From JAHEJB01 sp041748175 (GTDB lineage Bacteria > Bacteroidota > Rhodothermia > Rhodothermales > Rubricoccaceae): 64,000 nt of DNA. The DNA is taken from assembly GCA_041748175.1 (NCBI GenBank), contig JBGTDU010000142.1, positions 1 to 64,000 on the forward strand, in the 5' to 3' direction. The position numbers were made by a program, and so were the translations under genes. Shown here piece by piece: positions 51,563-60,245 of this stretch; within the stretch, counting starts at the first letter, position 1, and each line of letters opens with the position of its first letter. The notes below the pieces were generated by a model. It had not been told where the DNA came from. It was given only the letters and a program-made list of their open reading frames with translations, and searched no databases.

Positions 51563-52011
51563 GTGGGACGTCGGACGGTGTTCTCAGAAGCTCAGTAGGC
51601 CCCCATGCGCTCTTTGCGACCTATGTGAGCGGCAGAGTGCGTTTGGGTATGAGATCTCGAATCGTCGGCAAGCGAGGCGCGGTACTTCTTCGCGAACGCC
51701 AGGGCTTTCAAAGAAGGGCGGAAATGGGACTCTTGGCTCGTCACATCCTCCATGGAGGACGGGCCGACTTGCCCGTGCGAGGGCTTGGGCCGCAATGGGT
51801 CCCCCTAGCAATAATACCCGGCCACGAGCCGTTCGGGCGGGGGTTCCATCTACCCGGCGCCGCTCGCTTCAGAAGCCGGAAATGGGCTTCAAATCCTCGA
51901 AAAACGCGACTAGGGGTTATCCTTTCGCCTTATCTCAGCGAGCGCACGGTGTTAGTTTTTCAACGTTGACGCCGCGTCGTTGGGCGGCAGCTTTCACGTC
52001 TAACCGCCTGT
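51563..52011 (+). other. Upstream region of bamA, no gene seen
   Basis: 449 bases between terminator and bamA. It is GC-rich and structured, with a TCCTCCATGGAGGA palindrome near 51748 and several further dyads. No frame looks coding. It could hold the bamA promoter and a structured leader or small RNA; nothing proves either. Confidence 0.35.
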
Positions 52012-54468
52012 ATGCACCGTCTTCCTTTTCTGCTTGCAAGCCTTTTCCTCGCAAGTTTGAGATTTGCTCTGGTCGTGTCCGCGCAGCCTGAGCCTGCCGC
52101 GACTCGTTACGAGATCTTGTCGCTCAATGTGGAGGGCGCAGTTGATGCGGCGTCGTCACAGTTTGTCGTTCAAACAAGTGGGCTTGAAGTCGGGCAGCGC
52201 GTGTTGCTTCCATACGACGAGGCCTTTGGGGAGGCCGTTCGGCAACTTTACAGAGGGGGGCTGTATTCGGATGTCGAGATCATTGCGGACCGTGTCGTCG
52301 GTGAAGGCGTTTTCCTTTTGGTGCGGGTCGTTGAGGAGCCACGTTTGGGCGCATACACGATTGAAGGCGTCAGCGGCGGCGAACGCAACGACATGGAGGA
52401 CGAGATTCCGCTTCTTCGGGGCCGCGCCGCGCGCCCCTCCGAGATTGGTCAGAGCGTTCGCATTATCGAAGACTTTCTCCGCGAAAAAGGCTATCGTCTG
52501 ATTTCCGTGGAAGTCGATCGCGAGATGGAAGAAGAGACGGGCCGAGTCAATCTGACGTTCAGGGTGAACAAAGGCCAGCGCGTTGAAGTGCAGGATATCC
52601 AGTTTACAGGCAACCAGGCATTCGGCGAAGGCACACTCAGAAAGCGCCTCAAGAACACGCCGGAGAACCGTTGGTGGAGATTTTGGAGCCATGAGACCTT
52701 CGAGGATGAGAAGTTCGACGAAGACCTTCAGAACCTCATCCGGTTTTACAATGATCGTGGCTATTACAGCGCGCGCGTCGTGCGAGATTCCGTTTACCTT
52801 CAGGAGCGCCCGGATGGGTCGTCGGGGGCGATCGTTGAGATCGAGTTGGACGAAGGCCCACAGTACTTCGTCCGAAATATCGATTTCGAAGGCAATACGG
52901 TTTTCACCGACGACCAGCTGCGGTTTGCCCTTGGATTTGCGAAGGGAGACATATTCGATCGGTCGCAGATGGAGAGCAACCTGCTCTACACCGCGGATCA
53001 CGCCGATATTGCCAGCCTTTACTCCGATCGTGGCTACCTGACGTTCAACATCCGCGATACGATTACCGATGCGCCGGGCGACTCACTGGACCTCTTTTTT
53101 GAGATCACCGAAGGCGATATCTACGAGTTCGGGCAGATCGCCATTCGTGGTAATACGCGCACGAAGGAGCATGTAATCCGACGCGAACTGCGAACCGTTC
53201 CGGGGCAGACCTACAGCCGACAGGCGCTGGAGCGCACCGTGCGCGAGTTGATCCAACTCAACTACTTCGACCAGACTTCTCTCGCCAATGGCCCGGATAT
53301 TTCTGTCAACGAGGAAGACAAGTCGGTTGACCTCGCCTACAACCTCACGGAATCTGGCAGCGATCAACTTGAGCTTTCGGGAGGCTGGGGTGGCTCAACC
53401 GGACTCTTGCTCCAGGCAGGCGTCACGTTCAACAATTTCTCGATCCAGAATATGTTCAACGGATCGGCTTGGCGGCCCTTACCGTCGGGCGATGGCCAGC
53501 AGCTGAAGCTTTCGGTTGTGACAAACGGGCGGCGTTACCAGAACTACTCGGTTGCGTTTACAGAGCCATGGTTCCGCGGACGCCGGACGCCCGTAGGTGG
53601 CTCGGTTGGCTATACCTACTTCAAGAGCAGCACATCCGACGAGAGTGTAGTGGCGTCCGGCTTTGGGCGGCTGTTTTATCGCCAGAGCCTGAGCTGGCCG
53701 GATGATTTTTTCCAGACGGGCACAGACCTGGGATATCGCCTTTACAACATTACAGGCACAAACAATACGAACTCGCTCGGCCTTCCCGAAGGCAACAGCC
53801 AGGAGTTTACCATTCGCCAGAGCCTGACGCGGAACTCCCTCGACAACCCCATCTTTCCGACAGCAGGTTCGAACTTCAGCCTTTCGGTTACCGTTGCGCC
53901 GCCCATATCGGATCTCATCCAGTATCACAAGTGGGAGCTTGAGAATGCGTGGTACACGCCGCTGGCTGGCCGACTTTCGCTCAGCGTTCGAACCCGGTTC
54001 GGTTACATCGGGTCGCTCAACGGCGAGGACGTTCAGTTCCAGCGCTTCCTCGTCGGCGGCTCACCGCTCGATACCCAGGGCCAGTTTCGCGGGTTCGGGA
54101 AGGACCTCGTTTTCATGCGCGGCTATCCGATCGAGTCCATTTCGCCAACATTGGGTGGCGAGAGCGTCGGTGGTCGAATCCTGAATAAGTACGCCTCCGA
54201 AATCCAGTTCCTCGCGGTGCAGTCTCCCCAGTTCTCGCTTGCTCCCTATGCGTTCGCCGACGCCGCAAATACCTGGGATGGGTTGGATGATTACAATCCG
54301 GGCCAGCTTTTCCGCTCCGTCGGTTTTGGAGCCCGCGTCTTTTTGCCAATTCTCGGCATGCTGGATTTAAACTACGGCTACCAGATCGACGCGTTCGTAC
54401 CGCGCATTGAAGGGGACTCGGGGTTGCCGCAGTGGCGCTTCCAATTCTCTCTCGGTGGCGCACAGTAA
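52012..54468 (+). CDS. bamA: Outer membrane protein assembly factor BamA
   Basis: 818 residues. Signal peptide (FLLASLFLASLRFALVVSAQP), five POTRA repeats to about residue 440 (for example VEVQDIQFTGNQAFGEGTLRKRLKN and FVRNIDFEGNTVFTDDQLRFALGF), then the 16-strand barrel. GQFRGFGKDLVFMRGYPIES carries the conserved RGF and (V)RGY-type motifs of loop 6. C-terminal WRFQFSLGGAQ. BamA inserts barrels into the outer membrane. Upstream of two OmpH/Skp genes, a standard arrangement. Confidence 0.95.
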   Translation: MHRLPFLLASLFLASLRFALVVSAQPEPAATRYEILSLNVEGAVDAASSQFVVQTSGLEVGQRVLLPYDEAFGEAVRQLYRGGLYSDVEIIADRVVGEGVFLLVRVVEEPRLGAYTIEGVSGGERNDMEDEIPLLRGRAARPSEIGQSVRIIEDFLREKGYRLISVEVDREMEEETGRVNLTFRVNKGQRVEVQDIQFTGNQAFGEGTLRKRLKNTPENRWWRFWSHETFEDEKFDEDLQNLIRFYNDRGYYSARVVRDSVYLQERPDGSSGAIVEIELDEGPQYFVRNIDFEGNTVFTDDQLRFALGFAKGDIFDRSQMESNLLYTADHADIASLYSDRGYLTFNIRDTITDAPGDSLDLFFEITEGDIYEFGQIAIRGNTRTKEHVIRRELRTVPGQTYSRQALERTVRELIQLNYFDQTSLANGPDISVNEEDKSVDLAYNLTESGSDQLELSGGWGGSTGLLLQAGVTFNNFSIQNMFNGSAWRPLPSGDGQQLKLSVVTNGRRYQNYSVAFTEPWFRGRRTPVGGSVGYTYFKSSTSDESVVASGFGRLFYRQSLSWPDDFFQTGTDLGYRLYNITGTNNTNSLGLPEGNSQEFTIRQSLTRNSLDNPIFPTAGSNFSLSVTVAPPISDLIQYHKWELENAWYTPLAGRLSLSVRTRFGYIGSLNGEDVQFQRFLVGGSPLDTQGQFRGFGKDLVFMRGYPIESISPTLGGESVGGRILNKYASEIQFLAVQSPQFSLAPYAFADAANTWDGLDDYNPGQLFRSVGFGARVFLPILGMLDLNYGYQIDAFVPRIEGDSGLPQWRFQFSLGGAQ

Positions 54469-54556
54469 CAGCGAGGGGAATCGCCCGGACCTGAGCACTA
54501 ATCTATTGGCCCGTCGCTGCCAGATCAGATATCTGCCCCGAACACCATACGACTTC

Positions 54557-55090
54557 ATGCGCCTCCTTCTCGGATTTCTCGTTTTAGTGTTTGCCGCCGC
54601 TCCCACGCACGCGCAACAGAAGTTGGGCTTCGTCGATTCCGAGCGCATCCTCAGCCTCCTCCCCGAATATCAGACCGCCCGCGACCAGGTGAATCGGCTT
54701 GCCGGGCAGTGGCAGGCCGAACTTGATGGAATGGCGCGGGAGATTACCGAGCTCGAGCGTGAATTTGAAGCCCGCGATCTGCTCTATACCCCCGAAGACC
54801 GCGAGCGAAAGCTGACGGAAATTTCAACACGTAGAACAGAGATGGGGCAATTTCGTCGTCGTCATTTTGGGCCGGATGGCGAACTTTTCCGCCAGGAGCA
54901 ACAGGCTATTCGGCCCATCCAGGAGCGTGTCCTGGAAGCCGTTGAGGTCATCGCAGAGGAAGGCAATTTCGACTTCGTGTTCGACCGGACCGGCGATCTC
55001 ATCTTCCTCTACGCCAAAGACACGCACAACATCACAGACCTCGTCCTCGACGAACTTGATGTCGATCCCGCCCAGCGCGGAGGACTCTAA
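54557..55090 (+). CDS. OmpH/Skp family periplasmic chaperone (first copy)
   Basis: 177 residues from MRLLLGFLVLVFAAAPTHAQ (signal peptide). The OmpH pattern opens with KLGFVDSERILSLLPEYQTARDQVNRLAGQWQAEL and continues as a long coiled coil (REITELEREFEARDLLYTPEDRERKLTEI), ending with a beta-return segment NFDFVFDRTGDLIFLYAKDTHNITDLVLDEL. Skp trimers hold unfolded barrels for BamA. 88 bases after bamA. Confidence 0.9.
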   Translation: MRLLLGFLVLVFAAAPTHAQQKLGFVDSERILSLLPEYQTARDQVNRLAGQWQAELDGMAREITELEREFEARDLLYTPEDRERKLTEISTRRTEMGQFRRRHFGPDGELFRQEQQAIRPIQERVLEAVEVIAEEGNFDFVFDRTGDLIFLYAKDTHNITDLVLDELDVDPAQRGGL

Positions 55091-55153
55091 GTCATAAGCC
55101 CGGCGTTCGGACTTCAGCGCCGCCTCTCTTCCAAACAACCTGTACAAACTGCT

Positions 55154-55717
55154 ATGACACTTCGCTCAACCCTCCATGCGCTAGTCCTCGGGCTCGCTTT
55201 TCTCGCGCCCTTTCTTAGCGCAGAGGCGCAGTCGATCAGCGTCGGCTACCTCGATCCGGACATCATCATCGTCCAGATGCCGGAGTATGCGGTGATGCGC
55301 GATTCTCTGCAAGCTCGGCAGCAGGAAATCGCCGGAGATTTGCAGGGCCGCGAGGATTTGATACGGACGAAGTTCGAGGAGCTTCAGCAGTTTGCACAAA
55401 GCGCCATTGCGTCGCCGGAGGCCCAACAGGAGCGAGAGAATGAAATTCTGGCTCTTCAGCGTGCTCTTGAGCAGGCTGAAGGCGAAGGGCGAACCGAACT
55501 AGGCCAGCGGGAAGCCCGGATGCTGGAGCCGCTGCTTCAGCGTCTCCAGAATGCCATTGACGCCGTCTCCGAACGAATGAACCTGACCATGGTTTTTTCT
55601 GCTCGCGCCAACAACGCACCGGTCATTCTCTACGCATCCGACGACGCGGTCAACATCACCGAGGATGTAATGGAGAACCTCGGTTTGGAATTGCCGACCG
55701 GCGCGTCGGGTAACTAG
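55154..55717 (+). CDS. OmpH/Skp family periplasmic chaperone (second copy)
   Basis: 187 residues with signal peptide (LVLGLAFLAPFLSAEAQ). ISVGYLDPDIIIVQMPEYAVMRDSLQARQQEIAGDLQ is the OmpH start, then coiled coil and MNLTMVFSARANNAPVILYASDDAVNITEDVMENLGL. A diverged duplicate of the preceding gene, both in the bamA operon. Its TAG stop lies in the CTAG that begins a 168-bp element. Confidence 0.9.
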   Translation: MTLRSTLHALVLGLAFLAPFLSAEAQSISVGYLDPDIIIVQMPEYAVMRDSLQARQQEIAGDLQGREDLIRTKFEELQQFAQSAIASPEAQQERENEILALQRALEQAEGEGRTELGQREARMLEPLLQRLQNAIDAVSERMNLTMVFSARANNAPVILYASDDAVNITEDVMENLGLELPTGASGN

Positions 55718-55881
55718 GGGTCTGTCGGTCTTAGGCAGATTCTACTGCGGCGGCGGTTGATCGGCCCATTTCTCCGCTCTTTTTCGTTACATAGTCCCGC
55801 TCTGCGCCTCAAAAGAGCGAACAACTGGTCTCGATTACCCGCTCGCCTCGTTACGAACCCCTAAGTCCGACAGACCCCTAG
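55714..55881. mobile_element. CTAG-ended miniature inverted-repeat element, family A copy 2 (168 bp)
   Basis: Same length and about 93% identical (by eye) to 6174-6341, with ends CTAGGGGTCTGTCGGTCTTA and the inverse of CTAGGGGTCTGTCGGACTTA. It sits between the second ompH stop and the operon's hairpin terminator at 55907. No coding frame. Confidence 0.85.
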
Positions 55882-55906
55882 GTCCGAACACCTTGCCATA
55901 CGACTC

Positions 55907-55940
55907 GGGCGGCAACACGTGTTGCCGCCCACCTCTTTTT
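55907..55940 (+). terminator. Perfect zero-loop inverted repeat with T-run, operon terminator or operator
   Basis: GGGCGGCAACAC and GTGTTGCCGCCC are perfect inverses without spacer, then ACCTCTTTTT. As RNA the central bases open to a loop and the stem ends in a U-run. It lies 64 bases ahead of panB. Confidence 0.75.
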
Positions 55941-56003
55941 GGGTCGGCGGCTTGTATTCTTCCGCCCATTCCCTCTGCACTGCCGCCAAGGTCGGATAGC
56001 GAC

Positions 56004-56837
56004 ATGAGCACCCAAACCGTTTCTGCCGCTGGCCCACAGGTTAAGCGCGTTACCACGCAGACGTTGCTTGAGATGAGGATGAAGGGTGTGAAGATCGCTA
56101 TGCTGACGGCGTACGACTACACGTCTGCGCGCATTCTGGACGAGGCTGGCGTCGACGTGCTGCTCGTCGGCGACTCCGCCTCAAACGTGATGGCGGGGCA
56201 CGAAACCACGCTTCCCGTCACGCTCGACCAGATGATCTATCACGCGCAATGCGTTGTGCGGGGCGTCGGGCGGGCGCTGGTGGTCGTGGACTTGCCGTTC
56301 GGATCGTATCAGGGCAGTTCCCGCGAAGCCCTGCGATCCGCCATTCGCGTGATGAAGGAAACCGGAGCGCACGCGATCAAGGTGGAAGGCGGCGCCGTTT
56401 CGGCCGAGTCCATACGCCGGATTACCGATGCGGGCATCCCTGTGATGGGTCATCTGGGGCTGACCCCACAAAGCATCTACAAGTTCGGAACGTACCGGGT
56501 TCGTGCGCGAGAAGATGAGGAGGCGGATGATGTGCGGCGCGACATCATCTTGTTGGAAGAATCCGGCTGCTTCGCCGTCGTTCTCGAAAAGATTCCCGCC
56601 GCGCTGGCAACAGAGCTGACGCAGAGTGTTTCGATTCCGACCATCGGCATAGGTGCAGGGGCGGGGTGCAGCGGCCAGGTCCTGGTTACGCACGATCTCC
56701 TCGGCCTGACGAAGGACTTCAACCCCCGCTTCGTCCGCCGCTACGCCGAACTTTGCGACACGATGACTAAAGCCGTTCAAAGCTACATCGACCATGTGCG
56801 TAGCGGTGATTTCCCGAACGACAACGAGAGCTATTGA
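56004..56837 (+). CDS. panB: 3-methyl-2-oxobutanoate hydroxymethyltransferase
   Basis: 277 residues from MSTQTVSAAG. KIAMLTAYDYTSARILDEAGVDVLLVGDSASNV, PFGSYQ, AIKVEGG, GHLGLTPQSIYKFGTYRVRARE, VLEKIPAALATELT and SIPTIGIGAGAGCSGQVLVTHDLLGL are the conserved PanB blocks. Converts ketoisovalerate and methylenetetrahydrofolate to ketopantoate for pantothenate/CoA synthesis. The longer frame start lies in the terminator and is rejected. Confidence 0.96.
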   Translation: MSTQTVSAAGPQVKRVTTQTLLEMRMKGVKIAMLTAYDYTSARILDEAGVDVLLVGDSASNVMAGHETTLPVTLDQMIYHAQCVVRGVGRALVVVDLPFGSYQGSSREALRSAIRVMKETGAHAIKVEGGAVSAESIRRITDAGIPVMGHLGLTPQSIYKFGTYRVRAREDEEADDVRRDIILLEESGCFAVVLEKIPAALATELTQSVSIPTIGIGAGAGCSGQVLVTHDLLGLTKDFNPRFVRRYAELCDTMTKAVQSYIDHVRSGDFPNDNESY

Positions 56838-56959
56838 ATGAGTACGCGCGGCGCGATGGCATGGTAGGACAATGTATGTTGTTCTCGGGTCGGATCACGG
56901 AGCCCGGTAGAGTGCTACGATACCCGATTCCAGTAATGACCTGAACCCGCAATCCCCCC

Positions 56960-57802
56960 ATGGCCCGTACCGCCTCGCCTCTCGAAGTCCACCCTGATCG
57001 TCCGCTGATCCTGTTGTCCAACGACGACGGCGTGGACGCCCAAGGTTTGGCGGCATTGGCTGTGGCTCTCCAAGGGTTGGGGACGATTGCCGTCGTTGCG
57101 CCGGTTCAGGAACAGAGTGCCGTTGGCCATTCCATTACGGTCCGAGACCCGATTCGGGCGCACCCCTGGTTATTTGAGGGGCCTGAGGGGCAAATTTGGG
57201 CGCGCGCTGTTACGGGCACGCCCGCAGATTGCGTCAAGCTGGCCATTCAAAAGCTGCTTCCTCGAAAGCCCGATCTGGTTGTGAGCGGCATCAATCACGG
57301 CCCGAATACGGCAGTCAGCGTCATCTATTCGGGCACCGTCAGCGCGGCGACCGAGGCTGCGATATTGAATGTGCCTTCCTTTGCTCTCTCACATTGCTCC
57401 TGGAATGCTGACGCCGATTTTGAGGCGGCCGGGCGCTATGCACGGATTGTCGCCGAGCGCATCCTAAGCCACGGCCTGCCGCCCGGCGTATTGCTCAACG
57501 TAAACGTTCCGGATCTTTCGATGGAGCACATCCGAGGGGTGCGCGTAACCAGGCAGGCCAGGGCGCGGTGGGAAGAGGAGTTCGAGGAGCGCCGCGATCC
57601 ATTCGACAAACCATATTATTGGATGGGAGGCAAGTTCCTCGACCTTGATGACGGCATCGATACCGACCTCCACGCAATCAATCACGGCTACGTCTCTGTC
57701 ACTCCCATCCACTACGACCTCACGGCCTACAACGCTATCGACCACATCGAGAGCTGGCATTGGCCCGTGGAATCTTCCCAACCTGTCATTCCCGACCTAT
57801 GA
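56960..57802 (+). CDS. surE: 5'/3'-nucleotidase SurE
   Basis: 280 residues. LILLSNDDGVDAQGLAALAVAL (Asp22-Asp23), VVAPVQEQSAVGHSIT, VTGTPADCVKLA, LVVSGINHGPNTAVSVIYSGTVSAATEA and NVNVPDL are the SurE family blocks and metal ligands. Dephosphorylates nucleoside monophosphates. The downstream bcp ATG overlaps its stop (ATGA). Confidence 0.96.
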   Translation: MARTASPLEVHPDRPLILLSNDDGVDAQGLAALAVALQGLGTIAVVAPVQEQSAVGHSITVRDPIRAHPWLFEGPEGQIWARAVTGTPADCVKLAIQKLLPRKPDLVVSGINHGPNTAVSVIYSGTVSAATEAAILNVPSFALSHCSWNADADFEAAGRYARIVAERILSHGLPPGVLLNVNVPDLSMEHIRGVRVTRQARARWEEEFEERRDPFDKPYYWMGGKFLDLDDGIDTDLHAINHGYVSVTPIHYDLTAYNAIDHIESWHWPVESSQPVIPDL

Positions 57803-58272
57803 GCACGATGCCCGAGAAAGGTGACCGCGCGCCCTCTTTCACCGGATTGACCCAGACGGGAGAATCCGTCGCACTGAAAGATTTCCGTGGGCAGCGTGTC
57901 GCCCTCTTTTTCTATCCAGAGGACGACACTCTGCTGTGCACGCGCCAGGCGTGCAACCTCCGGGATAACTACGCGGTCTTGCGGGACGCGGGAATCGCGG
58001 TCATCGGAATATCACCCGATGGCGTGGACTCCCACAGCGCCTTCGTCGACAAGTTCGGCCTGCCATTTCCGCTCGTCGCAGATCCGGATAAGAAAATCAT
58101 GAAGGTCTACGGGACGTGGGGGCCGAAGAACATGTACGGCAACCTGGTGCAAGGCACAAAACGGACGACGTTCCTCATCGATCCGGAGGGCGTCATCGTC
58201 CATGTCTTCAAACGGCCAAAGACAGGAGACCACGCGGCAGAAATCCTGAAGCGGATGCCCGAAGCCTGCTAG
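57799..58272 (+). CDS. bcp: Peroxiredoxin (BCP/PrxQ type)
   Basis: 157 residues from MSTMPEKGDRAPSFTGL, coupled to surE by ATGA overlap. VALFFYPEDDTLLCTRQACNLRDNY carries PxxxTxxC with peroxidatic Cys47 and resolving Cys52; the usual TPGC is TLLC here. GISPDGVDSHSAFVDKFGLPFPLVAD and TFLIDPEG are conserved. Reduces hydroperoxides. Its TAG stop is the left end of an inverted-repeat element. Confidence 0.93.
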   Translation: MSTMPEKGDRAPSFTGLTQTGESVALKDFRGQRVALFFYPEDDTLLCTRQACNLRDNYAVLRDAGIAVIGISPDGVDSHSAFVDKFGLPFPLVADPDKKIMKVYGTWGPKNMYGNLVQGTKRTTFLIDPEGVIVHVFKRPKTGDHAAEILKRMPEAC

Positions 58273-58434
58273 CAGACTGTTGATTCATTCATCCGTGAGC
58301 GAGGCAAGCGAGTCTTGGTCGAGATGAAGGCGCGAGATCGCAGGCGTATTGGTCATCCGGCGAGATTCTCGCAACGCGGAGTTCGATCAAGAGCCGCCGC
58401 CCACGGGTAGGGGAATAGTTCAAGAGCCCGCTAG
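58269..58434. mobile_element. CTAG-ended inverted-repeat element, family B copy 2 (166 bp)
   Basis: Left end CTAGCAGACTGTTGATTCAT; right end the imperfect inverse of CTAGCGGGCTCTTGAACTAT. The interior differs from the copy at 42938. No convincing coding frame. It begins on the bcp stop codon. Confidence 0.7.
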
Positions 58435-58859
58435 TATCCTGAAACTGAAATTCGTTGACTACATGCTAGCGCTGACAAGGATGCTTAGTCCGATGAGATG
58501 CCCCTTGTGCCTAGTCTTTACCCCGAAGAGAGGACGCTGGGTGGTCCCCCTTCGAAGGGGGTGCCCCGAGCCGGAATGTCGGTTGGGGCCACGGAGCCTC
58601 ACCGAGGGGCGGGGGATGTCGGGCGTGAGGTGGTCTTTGGAATGGCTTAGGAGTTAGCTCGCCACGGCCACATCGTTCTCCAAAGACCAGGCAGCAGATT
58701 GTAGCTCTGTCGACACCCTCCGCCTCGCAAGCTCGGCACCTCCCTGAAGGGAGGACCTCTGAAGGGAGGTCTTTTGAGTTCTCCCTTGGGTGAGGGCGGG
58801 TCAGGAAGAAGCAGCAGAACCTGTGCGACTCAAACCAGACAAACTACTGATTCAGGACA
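58435..58859. other. Repeat-rich non-coding region with nested palindromes
   Basis: Contains CCCCCTTCGAAGGGGG at 58546-58561, CCTCCCTGAAGGGAGG at about 58739-58754 and GACCTC/GAGGTC with TTTT at 58754-58775. G- and C-runs alternate. It lies between bcp (plus) and a lipoprotein gene (minus), so the last hairpin may terminate transcription. No coding frame is credible. Confidence 0.5.
58754..58775 (+). terminator. Possible rho-independent terminator
   Basis: Stem GACCTC/GAGGTC, loop TGAAGG, tail TTTT. It shares bases with the neighbouring palindrome, so the alternative fold may compete. Confidence 0.4.
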
Positions 58860-59315
58860 CTAGGGCGACGAATCGATGGTTCCCGCGTCGAAACGGGCGA
58901 CGGTTTCGTCGCGACCGCCCGGGGCGACGAGCGTTAGTGTCTCCCTTTCCAAAACCTCGAAAGGCAAGCCAAGCACAACCTCCGCAATCACCAGTTCCTC
59001 GCAGACTTCTCCGTTTGACGCGTGAAATAGCCAGACTGTCGCAGTTGATTCTGCCAGCGTGTGATCCAGGCGGAAAGTATGGTCCGCACATCCACCAGTA
59101 AATTCGACAGCCACATGGAGCGACCCCTGGGCATCCGTAAAAGGCGTGGATTGAACGAGGCCGTTCATCCCTGCTACGGATTCGCCGAACAACACGTTGT
59201 AGGGCGAGCCGAACTCGAGCGCGAGCGCCGGACGGTCTACCAGGCCATCGCAGCCACTTACGAAAGTCGCCAGCAAGAAGGCCGGAGCCAACAACAGGTA
59301 ACGGCCAGGGCGCAT
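58860..59315 (-). CDS. Putative lipoprotein of unknown function
   Basis: 151 residues from MRPGRYLLLAPAFLLATFVSGC; the VSGC lipobox predicts lipid attachment. The mature domain has LALEFGSPYNVLFGESVAGMNGLVQSTPFTDAQGSLHVAVEFTGGCADHTFRLDH, a beta-rich pattern with a GGC..H element and a second Cys (GEVCEELV) that could form a disulfide. Not recognised. An alternative ATG 27 bases upstream is possible. Confidence 0.65.
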   Translation of the reverse strand: MRPGRYLLLAPAFLLATFVSGCDGLVDRPALALEFGSPYNVLFGESVAGMNGLVQSTPFTDAQGSLHVAVEFTGGCADHTFRLDHTLAESTATVWLFHASNGEVCEELVIAEVVLGLPFEVLERETLTLVAPGGRDETVARFDAGTIDSSP

Positions 59316-59457
59316 GGAGAGCGGGAGTCGGAGCACGGACATGTGGTAGGCGGACGTATTTTGCAGATGCAAAGCGCATCATAGACACAAGAACGGACCC
59401 GTTCAAGGGCATCTCGTTCCCCCTGTCAAAACCATCCCAAGCCGAAAGCCATCCAAC

Positions 59458-60216
59458 ATGCTCGTTGCAGGCAACTGGAAAATGCACACGGACCTCCGCG
59501 GGGCGGACAGACTGGCGTCCGAAGTAGCGCGTCTCACCGAGGCCGATGCACGAACGGTTGACGTCGCGGTATGTCCGCCGTTCGTCTGGCTGGAGCCCGT
59601 CCGCGAGCGTCTTCGCGGAAGCAGAGTGGCCCTCGGCGCCCAGAATGTCCATCCCGAAGAGCAAGGCGCGTTTACCGGCGAGATCTCGGCGGAAATGCTG
59701 GAGGGAGCAGGTTGTCGTTACATCATCGTCGGGCACTCCGAGCGACGCCAGTATTTCAACGAGTCGGATGCGTTTGTGGGAGAGAAGGTGCGGCAGGTGA
59801 TGAAGCACGGAATGACGCCGATTCTGTGCGTGGGGGAATCGTTGGAGGAGCGCGACGCCGATAGGGCCGAGACCGTCGTTGGGAGGCAACTGGAGGGCGG
59901 TCTTGTTGGCGTTTCCCTGAAGCACGGCGGTACGCTGGTCGTTGCCTACGAACCCGTTTGGGCCATCGGGACGGGTCGGACGGCGACGCCCGAGCAGGCC
60001 CAGGCGATGCATGGATTCATCAGCGAACGGCTCGCAAGTCGCCTTGGCGCAGACGCGCGCGTTCCGATTCTCTACGGCGGAAGCGTTAAACCCGACAACG
60101 CCGCAGAATTGTTCGCCCAGCCGAATATCGACGGCGGCCTCATTGGCGGCGCGAGCCTCGACGCCGAGGCTTTCGCAGCAATCGTCCATGCAGCGGCGAG
60201 AGCGACGAAGGCGTAG
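59458..60216 (+). CDS. tpiA: Triose-phosphate isomerase
   Basis: 252 residues. AGNWKMH with Lys8, IIVGHSERRQYF with His93, AYEPVWAIGTGRTAT with catalytic Glu165, and VPILYGGSVKPDNAAEL and GGLIGGASLDA phosphate-binding loops. Complete TIM barrel; interconverts DHAP and glyceraldehyde-3-phosphate. Confidence 0.97.
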   Translation: MLVAGNWKMHTDLRGADRLASEVARLTEADARTVDVAVCPPFVWLEPVRERLRGSRVALGAQNVHPEEQGAFTGEISAEMLEGAGCRYIIVGHSERRQYFNESDAFVGEKVRQVMKHGMTPILCVGESLEERDADRAETVVGRQLEGGLVGVSLKHGGTLVVAYEPVWAIGTGRTATPEQAQAMHGFISERLASRLGADARVPILYGGSVKPDNAAELFAQPNIDGGLIGGASLDAEAFAAIVHAAARATKA

Positions 60217-60245
60217 AAGCTTCTCTGCTTTTGCCTGCGTCCAGA

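Noticed and set aside
11346..51969. Possible small gene downstream of rpsA overlapping 51346-51969
   Set aside because: The frame reads through the rpsA repeats and the terminator; no family resemblance.
58349..58657. 102-residue frame after the family B element
   Set aside because: It runs across the element end and palindromes, is Arg/Pro/Gly-rich, and resembles translated repeat DNA.
58852..60189. A 445-residue open frame on the minus strand opposite tpiA
   Set aside because: It is antisense to a perfect triose-phosphate isomerase and crosses a separate lipoprotein gene; its composition is that of GC-rich antisense DNA.
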